DNA of 64,000 bases from an uncultured Anaerolineales bacterium (GCA_937135955.1 CAKZOB010000073.1:62001-126000); one strand, 5' to 3'. Shown: positions 51,019-61,399, numbered from the stretch's first letter. Made by a program: numbers and translations. The notes: generated from the letters alone by a model not told the origin.

Positions 51019-51450
51019 TCAGGTCGTGGGGGGCGTGTCGCCGGTTGAGCTGTCGGCGATGGTCTGGCGCTCGCCCGTCGGCGCGACCAGATAGGCCAGC
51101 CCCAGCGTCAGCAGGCCCAGCCCCACGGCCATAATGCCCCGCCCCTGACGCACTTCGGCTTTTTCCTGGTTACGGCGCTGCAGAGCCAGCCACAGCAGAT
51201 CGGCCTGAGTGGCATTTTGCAAGTCGGGGCGCAGTTCGCCGTCTACTTCAGCGGTGGGGAATGCGGCCAGGAAGCGATCTTTACGCGCCTCGATGTCGTT
51301 GATCTCGTTGCGGGCGTCCAGGTAGGTATAGGCTCCAAAGGCCAGCACCAGCACGCCGACCGCGCCCAGCACCCACATGACTGTGCGGCGCTGCTGACGG
51401 TTGGCCCAGAAAGCGCGCAACGCTGCGATCAGGCGTTGGATGGTCTGCAT
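51019..51450 (-). CDS. Two-helix membrane protein, unknown function
   Basis: 143 aa. A basic N-terminus (RLIAALRAFWANRQQRR), helix 1 (VMWVLGAVGVLVLAFGAY), a polar extracytoplasmic or cytoplasmic region of about 65 residues, helix 2 (GIMAVGLGLLTLGLAYLVA) and a Thr/Asp-rich tail. It lies 22 bases upstream of the MFS gene on the same strand. Family not recognised. Confidence 0.65.
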   Translation of the reverse strand: MQTIQRLIAALRAFWANRQQRRTVMWVLGAVGVLVLAFGAYTYLDARNEINDIEARKDRFLAAFPTAEVDGELRPDLQNATQADLLWLALQRRNQEKAEVRQGRGIMAVGLGLLTLGLAYLVAPTGERQTIADSSTGDTPPTT

Positions 51451-51605
51451 GGCTCCTCTGTCCGTGTAGCGTGCCAGTCCACTGCGCCGCTAGTATAGTG
51501 CATGGCCCTGCCGCCCGCCAGAGCGTGTTATGCACACCCCCCCCGGCCCCTTCTTCCCGCGCCAGCGGGGAACACCTGCGGGCGCTGGCAAGTCCCCTCG
51601 CCTCG

Positions 51606-51797
51606 CAGGGTAATCGCATCAAAACCAGCCAGCGGAACCATGGGCAGAAGTAAGCTCAGGTGTGATCTGCTGGTTGACCTCACCCCCGCTCGGCGCTAAC
51701 GCGCCTCGCGCCCCCTCTCCGCGTCGGAGGGGCCAAGCCGAGCGTAGCGAGGCTGGGGGTGAGGTAAAGCGGCAAACGGTTTGATGCAATCCCCCTG
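51606..51797 (-). mobile_element. Family B element, copy 3, with 5-bp direct repeats
   Basis: Starts CAGGGTAATCGCATCAAAACC-like (51606) and ends TTTGATGCAATCCCCCTG (51797), so both ends are CAGGG-type inverted repeats. It is flanked by CCTCG on both sides (51601-51605 and 51798-51802). Interior: CTCACCCCCGCTCGGCGC, a GC-rich insert CCCCTCTCCGCGTCGGAGGGG with its own hairpin, then GAGGCTGGGGGTGAGG. No reading frame. It lies in the 51451-51830 gap after the dehydratase gene. The first 90 bases of the gap show a GC-rich piece (CCGGCCCCTTCTTCCCGCG) like a family A end. Confidence 0.75.
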
Positions 51798-51830
51798 CCT
51801 CGCCCCGCAACGCGGGTTGCGAGACCACGG

Positions 51831-53030
<1,200 letters not shown>

Positions 53031-53042
53031 GTCTTGTCTCCC

Positions 53043-54266
53043 TTACTCCGGCGCGCCCAGTGCCCGCACGCGCTCCTCGGCGCGATCCAGCGCCTGCTGT
53101 ACGGTCTGCTCGCCAGCCAGAGCGCGCGCCGCTTCCTGGCCCAGGATGTCGCCGAATTCGAAGGAGTGGCGCGTCACGGGGCGCTCGCCGCGGGCGAAAG
53201 CGCGCGTGGCGCGGGTGGTCTCCACCAGGTCGGGGCGGAAACGCGCGGCAAAGCGCGGATCGTTCAACACCGACCGCCGCGATACTTCCACGAAACCGCT
53301 GCGCAGCGCGTCCTCAAGCAATTGCTCCGGCGCGCACAGAAACTTGGCCAGTTCCCACGCCGCCCGCTTGACCCTGGAGCGCGCGGGGATGGCATAGGGC
53401 GGGCAGTACAGCCCGGCATGGCGCGTGCCCAACGGCCCGGCGGGCACCAGGGTCGTCAGCGTGCCGTCGGCGACCGGCCCGCCAGCATCATAGACAATGG
53501 ATGCCTCGTTAGCCGGTTCGATGACCATCGCCGCCCGTCCGGCACGGTAGGCCGCCATGCACTCTTCGAAGCCCATCGTCACCGACTCCGGCGGACCAGC
53601 GCGCCGCAACAGGTCTACATAGTGTTCGAGCGCGGCGCGATGCTCCGGCGTGTTGAAGGCGGGCTGTCCCGCCTCGTCGTACCAGCGCACGCCCCACGAC
53701 GGCCCCCAGGTGGAGCCGAGCAGCCAGAAGTTGAGGCCGCAGCTTGGCGCACCGCGCAGGGTGATTCCGTAGAAGTCGGTGTGCCCGTCGGCGCGGGCGG
53801 CTTCTTGCACGGCCAGCGCCGCTTCCGTGAGTTGATCCATCGTCTGCGGCACGGGGATGCCGTAACGCTCGAACAGGTCAGCGCGGTAGATCAACACGCT
53901 CGACACATCGCAGTAGGGCAGGCCGTAGAGCGTCCCGCGCAGGCTGACCGCTTCCAGCGCCGCCGGTTCGAAGTCGTCCAGGGCGTAGCCGTCGGCGGTC
54001 ACGTACTCGTCGAGCGGCTCGACGCGCCCGTTGCGGGCGTATTGCAGCAACAGCAGTTCGTCGCAGCCCACCAGGTCGAAGGGCGGATCGTCCTCGTTGA
54101 AGGCGCGCGCCATCAAGTCCCACAATTCGGGGATGTGACTCAGCGTGACCTCGACGCGCACGCCGGTCAGTTCGGTGAAGCGCCGGGCATTATTGGGCAG
54201 GTTATGGAACGGTGCCCAGTCCTCTTGAAGAACGCGAATGGTTGTCCCAGGCGGAAAAGTGTTCAT
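53043..54266 (-). CDS. Extracellular-solute-binding-protein fold without signal peptide
   Basis: 407 aa. Family 1 sugar-binding fold: IRVLQEDWAPFHNLPN, FTELTGVRVEVTLSH, PFDLVGCDELLLLQYA, GTLYGLPYCDVSSVLIYRADLFERYG, and WELAKFLCAPEQL. The protein begins MNTFPPGTTIRVLQ, straight into the first beta strand, with no hydrophobic signal or lipobox. AGGAGGA sits 8 bases before the ATG, so this start is well supported. A nested mobile repeat lies directly upstream. No permease genes adjoin. It may be cytoplasmic, have lost its signal, or be exported by a non-Sec route. Confidence 0.85.
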   Translation of the reverse strand: MNTFPPGTTIRVLQEDWAPFHNLPNNARRFTELTGVRVEVTLSHIPELWDLMARAFNEDDPPFDLVGCDELLLLQYARNGRVEPLDEYVTADGYALDDFEPAALEAVSLRGTLYGLPYCDVSSVLIYRADLFERYGIPVPQTMDQLTEAALAVQEAARADGHTDFYGITLRGAPSCGLNFWLLGSTWGPSWGVRWYDEAGQPAFNTPEHRAALEHYVDLLRRAGPPESVTMGFEECMAAYRAGRAAMVIEPANEASIVYDAGGPVADGTLTTLVPAGPLGTRHAGLYCPPYAIPARSRVKRAAWELAKFLCAPEQLLEDALRSGFVEVSRRSVLNDPRFAARFRPDLVETTRATRAFARGERPVTRHSFEFGDILGQEAARALAGEQTVQQALDRAEERVRALGAPE

Positions 54267-54318
54267 TTGTGGTTCCTCCTCAAAGGTGAGAAAAGAATCC
54301 AGAATTGAAGAAATGAGT

Positions 54319-54655
54319 TGCCATGCCCTGGTTTACCTCACCCCCACTCGGCGCTGACGCGCCTCGTGGCCCCCTCTCCGCTTCGGCTTATCATTACCCA
54401 CATCTTGAGCCGATGGCCCTCAACCCCCGGCCCCTTCTCCCGCGCTGCGGGCGAAGGGGAATGCCTGGGCGAGAGAAAGTAAGTCCCCTCGCCCCGCGAC
54501 GCAGTCGCGAGGGAGAGGGGATTTAGGGGTGAGGGGAGACTTGTAGGTAATGCATAGCCGCTTCGGAGAGGGGGCGAGCCGAGCGCGGCGAGGCTGGGGG
54601 TGAGGTCAACTGCCGGATTTCGCAAAGCTTTCCTGAGCTTACTTCTGCGTCCAAA
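54319..54655 (+). repeat. Family B repeat, copy 4, interrupted by another element
   Basis: Left part TTTACCTCACCCCCACTCGG to CTCTCCGCTTCGG, right part CGGAGAGGGGGCGAGCCGAG to GAGGCTGGGGGTGAGGTCAA then CTGAGCTTACTTCTGC, both matching the copies at 16179, 28468 and 51606. Between the parts is the inserted element at 54387-54557. Confidence 0.75.
54387..54557 (-). mobile_element. 171-bp MITE-like element (family A core) nested in a family B repeat
   Basis: Flanked by a perfect 9-bp direct repeat CCGCTTCGG (54378-54386 and 54558-54566). The ends are imperfect inverted repeats, 12 of 16 matching (CTTATCATTACCCACA and, inverted, CTATGCATTACCTACA). The interior is the inverted family A core (CCTCAACCCCCGGCCCC to GGGGTGAGGGG). 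Removing it with one copy of the 9-mer restores the uninterrupted family B hairpin. No reading frame. Confidence 0.82.
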
Positions 54656-54660
54656 CACTT

Positions 54661-55560
54661 TCACACCACCCCCGCCGGATTGCGCAGCGTCCCGATGCCG
54701 TCAATGCTGATCTCGATCTCGTCGCCCGCGCGCAGCGCGAAATCGTCCGGCGGGACAATGCCCGTGCCGGTGAGCAGCACCACCCCGTCGGGAAAAGTGT
54801 TGCTGCGGCCCAGGTAGCCGATCAGGTCGTCCAGCGTGCGGTGAATGCGTCCCGTGCTCACTTCCCCTGCAAAGGCGACTGCTCCCTCGCGCCAGATGGT
54901 CAGGCGGATGGTCGTCGCTGGCCAGCCGCTAGCGGGGGTCAGCGCAATGCCCGGCCCCAGGGCACATGAGCCAGTATAGACTTTAGCCTGGGGCAGGTAA
55001 AGGGGGTTCGCTCCCTCGATGTCGCGGCTGCTCATGTCGTTGCCCACAGCGAAGCCAACCGTCTCCAGCGCCGGATTGAGCACAACGGCCAGTTCTGGCT
55101 CTGGCACCGTCCAGCGCGAGTCGGCGCGGAGGCCCACCATGCCCCCCGGCCCGACGACGCGCCAGCCCTGCGCTTTGAAGAACAGTTCGGGGCGTTCGGC
55201 AGTGTAGACGCGGGCGTAGATGTCGCCCCCGTCTATCGCCTCAGCCTGACGGGCGACGCGGCTGCGCTCGTAGGTGACGCCCGCCGCCCATACTTCCTGG
55301 CTGTCCACCGGAGCCAGCCAGTGCAGGCGCTCCGGCGCAGGCATGGGCGCGAAGTCGTCCGGCGAGAAGACGGCGGGCGCTTCCAGAGCGGCGCGTTGCA
55401 GGTCGGCGATGGCATCTGCCACGCGCCCGACGCTCGCCCGCAGCCATGCCCCCACCGACGGCACATATCCTGTCACATCGTGCACGGCGTCGCCCAGCCG
55501 CACGCCCACGCGCGGGCCGCTGCCGGGCCGGTGAAAGCGTACCAGCGAAAGAGCGCTCAT
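54661..55560 (-). CDS. FAH-family enzyme, 2-keto-3-deoxy-arabinonate dehydratase-like
   Basis: 299 aa. Starts [15 protein letters not shown] at ATG 55560 (overlaps the MBL stop as ATGA). FAH-fold motifs: [42 protein letters not shown] (metal Glu pair), [15 protein letters not shown] and [17 protein letters not shown]. The [10 protein letters not shown] phrase is typical of the FAH-type 2-keto-3-deoxy-acid dehydratases that make 2,5-dioxopentanoate. This would supply the dehydrogenase at 43472. Other FAH roles (acylpyruvase) remain possible. Confidence 0.83.
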   Translation of the reverse strand: MSALSLVRFHRPGSGPRVGVRLGDAVHDVTGYVPSVGAWLRASVGRVADAIADLQRAALEAPAVFSPDDFAPMPAPERLHWLAPVDSQEVWAAGVTYERSRVARQAEAIDGGDIYARVYTAERPELFFKAQGWRVVGPGGMVGLRADSRWTVPEPELAVVLNPALETVGFAVGNDMSSRDIEGANPLYLPQAKVYTGSCALGPGIALTPASGWPATTIRLTIWREGAVAFAGEVSTGRIHRTLDDLIGYLGRSNTFPDGVVLLTGTGIVPPDDFALRAGDEIEISIDGIGTLRNPAGVV

Positions 55561-56522
55561 GACGGCAGACTCCAGGTGATCAGCCCGTCGGCGTTGCGCC
55601 CGGCTACCAGCAGGCCGCGTTGCGTCAGCCGGTTGAGATTGCCCAACATGCCATAGCTGAAGTCCTGGTTGGCGGCGGCGGGCCACGACCCCAGGCGCGG
55701 CCCCAACGTCTCGACCGCCTGGCGCAGGGTATAAGCGGGGTGTTCGTGCGCGAAGTCGAGCAGCGCCCGCTCGACCAATAGGCAGAAGTTGCGGCTCTCG
55801 CGCAGGAACTCGCTCACCTGCGGCCCCGTCTGCACCGGCCAGTGCGCCGGAGAGAGGGTCTCGATGTCCATTGCCGCTAGCCGGTCGAGGGTGGCCAGGT
55901 ACGTATCTACATAGCAGTAGGTGGGTGGCATGGCCGGTTCCCAATCCTGGTCGAGGATGGCATTCCACAGCCCGGCCTCGCCTGCGACCAGCGTCTTGCT
56001 GCGCGGATCGTAGACGGTCAGGTGTCCCCAGGTGTGCCCCGGCGTGTGAATCACTTCCACGACCCAGTCCGGCCCCAGCCGGAACGTCTCGCCCCCCTCC
56101 AGCGTCACGTCGAGCGGGTGACTCAGGCACTGCTGACGAATGCCCGCCTTGCCCTCCTCGCCATAGCCGATGCCGTGATCGCGCTCGAACTGACTGTAGC
56201 GCCCGCGGATCAACGCTTCGGTATCCTCCACCCAGGGGCGATCGAGGGTGTGACACATCAACAGGGCGTTTGGCGCAGCCTGTTTTATGGGCGCGTTCCC
56301 GCCCTGATGATCGAGGTCGGAGTGTGAGATCAGGATATAGGTCAGGCGTTCCGGCGGCAGGCCGACCGTTTCCATGTAGGGCAGGATTTCCTGAGCGGGG
56401 TTGTGCGCACAGCCGGTATCTATCAGCATGGTCGCATCCTGCCCGACCAGCAAATGCACGTAGACCATGCGCTTGTTGCCGAAGGCGCACTTGATGCGAT
56501 GAACGCCAGGTGCTATTTCCAC
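55557..56522 (-). CDS. Metallo-beta-lactamase-fold hydrolase
   Basis: 321 aa. HSDLDHQGG (the HxHxDH variant SHSDLDH), [14 protein letters not shown], and SPAHWPV supply the metal residues. GTG 56522 is preferred, with AAGGGGG 5 bases upstream; a longer in-frame reading covers non-coding-like text before the SDR stop. An SHSDLDH motif has Ser in place of the first His, seen in lactonase- and glyoxalase-type subgroups. Sitting between an SDR and a FAH-family dehydratase, it may open a sugar lactone. The C-terminal 100 residues form a helical extension. Confidence 0.8.
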   Translation of the reverse strand: MEIAPGVHRIKCAFGNKRMVYVHLLVGQDATMLIDTGCAHNPAQEILPYMETVGLPPERLTYILISHSDLDHQGGNAPIKQAAPNALLMCHTLDRPWVEDTEALIRGRYSQFERDHGIGYGEEGKAGIRQQCLSHPLDVTLEGGETFRLGPDWVVEVIHTPGHTWGHLTVYDPRSKTLVAGEAGLWNAILDQDWEPAMPPTYCYVDTYLATLDRLAAMDIETLSPAHWPVQTGPQVSEFLRESRNFCLLVERALLDFAHEHPAYTLRQAVETLGPRLGSWPAAANQDFSYGMLGNLNRLTQRGLLVAGRNADGLITWSLPS

Positions 56523-56554
56523 AATGACCCCCTTTTGGACTGACTGCGGGCACT

Positions 56555-57364
56555 CTACGGGCACCCCTGCGGCTGATCTGACGGCTGCTGGCCCTTGACC
56601 CCTATGCCGCCGTCCACCTGAAAATTGGCCCCCGTGACAAAGCTCGCCTCGTCGGAGGCCAGGAACAGACATACGTTGGCGACTTCTTCGATGGTGCCCA
56701 CCCGCCCGATGGGGTGCATCTGGTCGAACTGACGGCGGATTACTTCGGGGTCGGACTGCGCGGCGACGAAATCGTGCAGCATGGGCGAATCAATGGTGCC
56801 CGGCGAAACAGCGTTGACGCGAATGCCACACGGCGCGTAATCGGTGGACATGGCCCGCGCCAGGGCGATCAGCGCCCCCTTGGTCGCCGAATAGACCGCC
56901 AGCCCCGGCAGGCCCAGCACGCCGGTGACGCTCGCCATGTGAATGATGCTGCCGCGCCCAACTGTCAGCATGTCCGGGATCACCGCCCGGCTGACCAGGT
57001 ATGCCCCGCGCAGGTTGACGGCCACGCAGCGCTCAAAGTCGTCAGGCGGAGTCTCGTGCAGCCGTCCTGCGGGCAGGACGGCAGCGTTGTTGACCAGCAC
57101 GGTCACCGGCCCGAAATGCTCGCGCAACGCAGCGACGGCAGCGTGCACCTGCGCTTCGTCGCGCACGTCGGCCCCCAGCGCCAACGCCTGCCCGCCGAAA
57201 CTGGCGATTTCGTCCACAACTGTTTGGCTGTCACACTGGCGCAGGTCCAACACGCCCACCCGCGCGCCCTCGTGCGCAAAGCGCAGCGCGATTCCGCGCC
57301 CGATGCCGCGCGCCGCGCCGGTGATCAGAGCTACTTTACCTTCCAGTCGCATACTCTCCCCCAT
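56555..57364 (-). CDS. Short-chain dehydrogenase/reductase 1 (sugar dehydrogenase-like)
   Basis: 269 aa. Classical [22 protein letters not shown] (TGxxxGxG), VNNAAVLP (NNAG-like), ASVTG (catalytic Ser), YSATKGAL (YxxxK), and [12 protein letters not shown]. GDxxDE-like DLRQCD after strand 2 suggests NAD preference. ATG 57364 shares one base with the stop of SDR 2 (TGATG), so they are coupled; ATG 57352 with GGGGGAG close by is the alternative start. Probable role: oxidising a sugar or sugar derivative in the sugar-acid pathway. Confidence 0.87.
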   Translation of the reverse strand: MGESMRLEGKVALITGAARGIGRGIALRFAHEGARVGVLDLRQCDSQTVVDEIASFGGQALALGADVRDEAQVHAAVAALREHFGPVTVLVNNAAVLPAGRLHETPPDDFERCVAVNLRGAYLVSRAVIPDMLTVGRGSIIHMASVTGVLGLPGLAVYSATKGALIALARAMSTDYAPCGIRVNAVSPGTIDSPMLHDFVAAQSDPEVIRRQFDQMHPIGRVGTIEEVANVCLFLASDEASFVTGANFQVDGGIGVKGQQPSDQPQGCP

Positions 57365-58128
57365 CAATCGAACTGGAACAGCGAACAGCCACCATCGAGC
57401 GTCAGCACCGAGCCAGTCATATAAGCCGTCTGTGGGCTGGCCAGGTATACCACTGCCTGGGCAATTTCCACCGGCGTGCCCGGCGCACCCAGCGGGATCA
57501 CTTTGGCCACGCGCGCCGCATAGGCCGGGTCTTCGCGCATCTGCCGCCCGGCCAGGCCCGCGTTGACAATGCCCGGAGCTATGGCGTTGGCGCGGATACC
57601 ATAGGGGGCCAGTTCGCGGGCGGCCTGTTTCATGAGCATGTTCAATCCGGCCTTGCTCACAGTATACGGCGTGATCTCCGGCCAGGGAATCTGCGCCACC
57701 CAGGTGCTGGTGAAGATCAGGCGGCCCGGAATCTGACGGGCGACCATCACCCGCGCCACCGCCTGCGCCACGTGAAACGCGCCCGTCAGGTTGATCGCGA
57801 GATGGCGTTGCCACATTTCTGGCGTGACTTCCAAGAACGGCGCAGACTCGACGATGCCGGCGTTGATGCAGGCGATGTCTATGCCGCCTGTCTGCCCGAC
57901 AACCTCGTCCAGCGCGCGGTCTACCGCCCCTCGATCGGTCACGTCCACCTGCTGGTAAATCACTGGCTTGCCCGCTTCCTGCACGCGGGCGATGCGCTCT
58001 TCTACATCGGCTGGCGGCCTGATGTCCCACAGCACGATGGCCGCCCCCTCGCGGGCCAGATGCACGGCCATCTCGTTGCCCATGTCACCGGCCCCGCCAG
58101 TGATCAGCGCCGTCTTGCCCCCCAGCAT
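57364..58128 (-). CDS. Short-chain dehydrogenase/reductase 2
   Basis: 254 aa. [20 protein letters not shown] (TGGAGDMG, a variant glycine loop with Met), DIRPPAD (NAD-type Asp), [15 protein letters not shown] (Ser), YTVSKAGL (YxxxK) and [11 protein letters not shown]. First gene of a tightly packed minus-strand operon (SDR 2, SDR 1, MBL hydrolase, FAH enzyme) with overlaps of 1-4 bases or short gaps. GGAGG sites precede the ATG. The substrate is unknown; sugar or polyol oxidation is likely. Confidence 0.87.
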   Translation of the reverse strand: MLGGKTALITGGAGDMGNEMAVHLAREGAAIVLWDIRPPADVEERIARVQEAGKPVIYQQVDVTDRGAVDRALDEVVGQTGGIDIACINAGIVESAPFLEVTPEMWQRHLAINLTGAFHVAQAVARVMVARQIPGRLIFTSTWVAQIPWPEITPYTVSKAGLNMLMKQAARELAPYGIRANAIAPGIVNAGLAGRQMREDPAYAARVAKVIPLGAPGTPVEIAQAVVYLASPQTAYMTGSVLTLDGGCSLFQFD

Positions 58129-58140
58129 ATCCTCCTGCCT

Positions 58141-58260
58141 CCTGTCCTGCCCGGATTATGGGGCGTTTGTGTTTGCTTGACCAAACCTATAAAGATACTA
58201 TTATGTTTTGTTTAATCTGGCATATTCCGATTTAAAAAAGATGCTCTCCAGTATCTACTG
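58141..58260 (-). promoter_or_regulatory. AT-rich upstream region of the SDR/MBL/FAH operon
   Basis: The 120 bases before the operon are strikingly AT-rich for this genome. On the minus strand a CATAAT near 58208-58213 could be a -10 box, and TTTGGTCAAGCAAA (58176-58189) resembles half-palindromic sites used by GntR-type regulators. No clear -35. Promoter location is inferred, not matched with confidence. Confidence 0.35.
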
Positions 58261-58332
58261 CTGCGCTATTGATATTCCCTTGGGAGACGAGCGTCACGCC
58301 AGGGGCTGCCGGGGTGTGCAGCGACGCGCCTT

Positions 58333-58450
58333 GATGGGGGCAGAATTCACCCCAAAGCGCGCGGAGGCCACAGAGAATGGCACGGGATTGTTCCTCTGCG
58401 CCCTTTTATCTCGGTAATTCAAGAGCGTTGCCCAAAAGGTGAATGCACCC
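58333..58450 (+). repeat. Eroded palindromic repeat upstream of the zinc-peptidase-like gene
   Basis: GAATTCACCCCAAAGCGC at the left and AGGTGAATGCACCCC at the right frame the 14523-type arms GGCCACAGAG / CCTCTGCGCCC. The left part recurs inverted at 20050. It abuts the 3' end of the minus-strand gene at 58468. The rest of the 58129-58467 gap is the AT-rich region described separately. Confidence 0.5.
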
Positions 58451-58467
58451 CGCCCTGATTTTCTCGG

Positions 58468-59838
58468 CTACTTCACCGCCAGCAACTCTTCCCGCGTCGT
58501 GATGCCGCGCATGGTGTGCAGGAAGTCCTCCAGCGAGGCGCTGCGGGCGAGAATGCGCTCGATGGCCGGGCCGGTGGGATCGGCTCCTCCTGCGCCCGGC
58601 TCCCCCTGATACCCGCCATAGAAAGCGAAGTACGCCTGATTCAGCTTGCGAATGGGGTAGCCGTGCCGGGCGAATTTGCGCTGCTGCGCGGCCATGTAGA
58701 CTTCCGCCGCCTCAACCATTCCCTGCCACAGCAGAAAGTCCACGCGGGCGCGGGTGACGGCCATCTCGCGGGCGAAGTCGAAGGGGGGCGGGGCGTCGGG
58801 GTCACGGGCGGGGGTGGGCGTCGCTGCAGCCATGACCGGCGCAGGGGTGAGGAATGACGGATACTGCGGAATGGGCACGTGCGGGTAGTAGCGGGCGATC
58901 ACGCGCTGCGCCACCGCCCGCCCGAAGAAAGTCGCTGTCGTCTCGTTGATGATGCGCGTTTCGGGCCGTGTGTTGTATTCCCAGCCCAGCGGGTAGAAGA
59001 CCAGGTAGTGATGCGCCCACTCGTGCGCCGTGACCTCGAAGACGCGCGCGAGCATGGCCGTCGGGTCGCCGGAAGACGGCTCGACGATCATGGCCGGGTA
59101 CAGGCTCAGCCCGCCCAACGGCACCACCAGTGAGGACACATTCAGGGCGGCATCAATGCGCGCTTCGAGCGCCTCGCGCTCTTCAACAGTCAGCGCGTTC
59201 ACATCCACGTTGGCGGCGACAGCGATGCGCTCGCGCGGGGAAACGATGAGCGCCATCGGCGTCTCGGTGAAGTGCATGGAGACGGGCGGCAACACCTGCC
59301 CCAGCACGCCGAAACCCTCCTCGGCTAGCACCGCCGACACCTGGCCTTCGATCAGGCTCTCCACCAGCGGCTGATTGTCCCGCAGGCGGGCGCGCAGCGC
59401 GTCGCGCTCGGCACGGAGGGGAGCGGCGGCAGCCTGCGGGTCGGACACAGCGGAGTCGGCGTAGAGGCGCTCGATACGCCGTTCGAGCGCCTGCACATCG
59501 CTGAGCGTTTGCACGTAGTCCAGCACCAACGCCCGCCCACGCTCGTCAGTCAGGTAGGGGGCGATGCCCAGCACAGCCTGCCCCAGCTTGCCCCACAGCG
59601 CGCCTACTTCCCAGGCGGCGTAGTCGAACAGATGAGGGCGCGCCAGCGCCGTCACGCGCGCGCTCAGCGATGTGTCGCGCACGGCTCCATCGCCCAGGGC
59701 GGCGATCAGCGCGACCGTCAGCGCCAGCCGCAGCAACGCGATCCACAGCGCCCGCAGAATACGCCGGACGCGACGCCAGAGTCGCCGCACAGCGACGATC
59801 GCGGTCTGCGCTGCGCGCCGGAGTAGAGCGATGGACAT
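58468..59838 (-). CDS. Membrane-anchored zinc-metallopeptidase candidate (HEWAHH)
   Basis: 456 aa. A very basic N-terminus (RRLWRRVRRILRAL) and one helix (WIALLRLALTVALIAAL) anchor it in the membrane with the rest outside. A helical segment with ERRIERLYAD and APLRAERDALRARL follows. Then comes VTAHEWAHHYLVF, a HExxH zinc motif, and 24 residues later INETTATFFGRAV, whose Glu could be the third ligand as in gluzincins. No known peptidase family is recognised from the rest. A C-terminal region has YAFYGGYQGEPG. It may be a surface peptidase. Confidence 0.72.
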   Translation of the reverse strand: MSIALLRRAAQTAIVAVRRLWRRVRRILRALWIALLRLALTVALIAALGDGAVRDTSLSARVTALARPHLFDYAAWEVGALWGKLGQAVLGIAPYLTDERGRALVLDYVQTLSDVQALERRIERLYADSAVSDPQAAAAPLRAERDALRARLRDNQPLVESLIEGQVSAVLAEEGFGVLGQVLPPVSMHFTETPMALIVSPRERIAVAANVDVNALTVEEREALEARIDAALNVSSLVVPLGGLSLYPAMIVEPSSGDPTAMLARVFEVTAHEWAHHYLVFYPLGWEYNTRPETRIINETTATFFGRAVAQRVIARYYPHVPIPQYPSFLTPAPVMAAATPTPARDPDAPPPFDFAREMAVTRARVDFLLWQGMVEAAEVYMAAQQRKFARHGYPIRKLNQAYFAFYGGYQGEPGAGGADPTGPAIERILARSASLEDFLHTMRGITTREELLAVK

Positions 59839-59872
59839 TTACGACAGACTCCTGGCCCGCAAGCGCAGCGTC

Positions 59873-60280
59873 TCAGCCGCCCTTGGCCGCGACGCGCGCC
59901 TCGAAGCGGGCCTTATCCACCACAAAACGTTCGTGCGTGCCCGCGCCGATCTGTTCCATCTCGTCGTGCGCTTCTACGGCGAAGATCAGCCGTCGCCCGT
60001 CCACCTCGACCAATCGAGCGATCGCCCGCACGGTCATGCCCACCGGCGTCGCGGCCAGATGCCGCACGTCCAGGTGCGTGCCGACGGAGGTCTGCCCCGC
60101 GGGCAGATGCCCTTGCAGGGCAGCGACGGCTGCGCCTTCCAGCAGGGCGATCAGGGCGGGCGTGGAAAAGGCCCGCACATTGCCGCTGCCTAGCGCTGCG
60201 GCGGTGTGTGTCTCGTCCACGCGCAGGCTCAACTCGCCAGTCAGCCCTGGCGCGAGTGTCCCAGGGATGCTGTCGCTCAT
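59873..60280 (-). CDS. Hotdog-fold thioesterase (fluoroacetyl-CoA thioesterase/FlK-like)
   Basis: 135 aa. The FlK-like pattern is clear: SGNVRAFSTPALIALLEGAA, TSVGTHLDVRHLAATPVG, VDGRRLIFAVEAHDE and GTHERFVVD. In FlK the Thr, Glu and His of these segments are catalytic, and Thr (STP), Glu (LEG) and His (VRH) are present here. Likely hydrolyses a short acyl-CoA; fluoroacetate specificity is not implied. It starts 45 bases after the DUF429 gene and ends 34 bases before the peptidase-like gene, all on one strand. Confidence 0.85.
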   Translation of the reverse strand: MSDSIPGTLAPGLTGELSLRVDETHTAAALGSGNVRAFSTPALIALLEGAAVAALQGHLPAGQTSVGTHLDVRHLAATPVGMTVRAIARLVEVDGRRLIFAVEAHDEMEQIGAGTHERFVVDKARFEARVAAKGG

Positions 60281-60325
60281 AGATTCACCTCGCTAGATCA
60301 GTGCTTTTCCGTCTCAAACCTGGCA

Positions 60326-61147
60326 TTATGCCCCGGCAGCTGCCGGATCGACAATCCATCCTTCGAGCGGATCGGCGTCCGGCGGTACCCCATAACCGGA
60401 CTGCCCGCTGGCCCAGGCCGCCTGCACGGCGCACAGCAGCGCATCCAGCCGATCGCCGCCGCCGTCGTTCAGCAGGGCTTCGGCCAGGTCATCCGACAGG
60501 TCGAGCGCGAAGCCATAGAGATCGTCGCAATGTTTTCGCAGTCCGGCCAGCACATCGCAGCGCGCGTCGCGCTGAGCCAGAGTCTGCCGGGCTGGGGAAT
60601 CGCTTTTGTAGGGGCGCGTACCGATCCACCGCCGCGCGACCAGGGCGGGATAGGCCTCCAGCGCCATCCGGCTGTCGCCAGTTGGACGGCAGGGGATGAC
60701 CGACACCCCCGCCGCCAGCAGGCGCGGCGCACCCGCCCAGAACATACGCCCCACCGGCACGCGATGCACCATCAGCGGGCTGCGCGCTCCGACCAGCGCG
60801 TCAGTGCGGCGCAGCAGGTGTTTGTCGCCGGGGGGACGGGCGTCGCGATATGCTTTGAGCGCAGCCAGAAACTCATCGCGGCTCAGTGCACCTACGCGGG
60901 CCACCACCTCGGCCCAGCTTGCGCCCCAGCGCAGCGCACGGATTAGCGAGACCGGTTGACCAAAGGGGAAGTCGAAACCGGCGACCCAGGGGCCGGGCCG
61001 CGCCAGAAACGTTTCGAAGGCGGCGAAGTCGGTCAGCGCCTCGACGTGCTGCAGGCGTAGTGCTCCCGCGGAGAGCACACACACCGCGCAGGTGATCGGC
61101 TTGCGCGGGCGGGGGGCGCTGGTGAAATCCACACCGAAGATGAGCAT
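60326..61147 (-). CDS. DUF429-family protein
   Basis: 273 aa. Starts MLIFGVDFTSAPRPRKPI, with the ribonuclease-H-like GVDFTSAP nucleotide/metal segment of DUF429, WVAGFDFPFGQP, and a C-terminal GGGDRLDALLCAVQAAW. RNase-H-like proteins often act on nucleic acids, but no activity is known for this family. First gene of a minus-strand run with the thioesterase and the peptidase-like gene. Confidence 0.8.
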   Translation of the reverse strand: MLIFGVDFTSAPRPRKPITCAVCVLSAGALRLQHVEALTDFAAFETFLARPGPWVAGFDFPFGQPVSLIRALRWGASWAEVVARVGALSRDEFLAALKAYRDARPPGDKHLLRRTDALVGARSPLMVHRVPVGRMFWAGAPRLLAAGVSVIPCRPTGDSRMALEAYPALVARRWIGTRPYKSDSPARQTLAQRDARCDVLAGLRKHCDDLYGFALDLSDDLAEALLNDGGGDRLDALLCAVQAAWASGQSGYGVPPDADPLEGWIVDPAAAGA

Positions 61148-61256
61148 CGAGCGGTCAGCCTTCGGTCCTCGCCTCTTGCCAGATCAGTTATGATGGGTGA
61201 AACGTGCCTGGATCACCAACAACCCTGCCATAGCCTCCCTCTTGCTGACCGCTGAA

Positions 61257-61399
61257 AGACCGTTTGAAAAGCCCCCCTCAACCCCCGGCCCCTTCGCCCG
61301 CGCTGCGGGCGAAGGGGAGACGGGCCAGGTTTTCTCCCTCGCCCCATTGAGGGAGAGGGGTGGCGCGCAGCGCCGGGGTGAGGGGTTATCAAATGGTCT
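61257..61399 (-). mobile_element. Family A element, copy 5, with TIRs and 5-bp direct repeats
   Basis: 143 bp. Terminal inverted repeats AGACCGTTTGA / TCAAATGGTCT (10 of 11), flanked by CTGAA (61252-61256 and 61400-61404). Core CCTCAACCCCCGGCCCCTT to CCGGGGTGAGGGG, with hairpins CCTTCGCCCGCGCTGCGGG-type and GGCGCGCAGCGCC. It lies 20 bases past the end of the DUF2142-like gene and shares its ends with the copy at 30483. No reading frame. Confidence 0.75.

Noticed and set aside
54661-56553. A 630-codon reading of the FAH-family gene
   Set aside because: The extra N-terminal half lies over the MBL gene in another frame; the true start is ATG 55560, coupled to the MBL stop.
56555-58030. A 491-codon reading of SDR 1
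   Set aside because: The upstream half overlaps SDR 2 in another frame; the SDR fold begins at 57364/57352.
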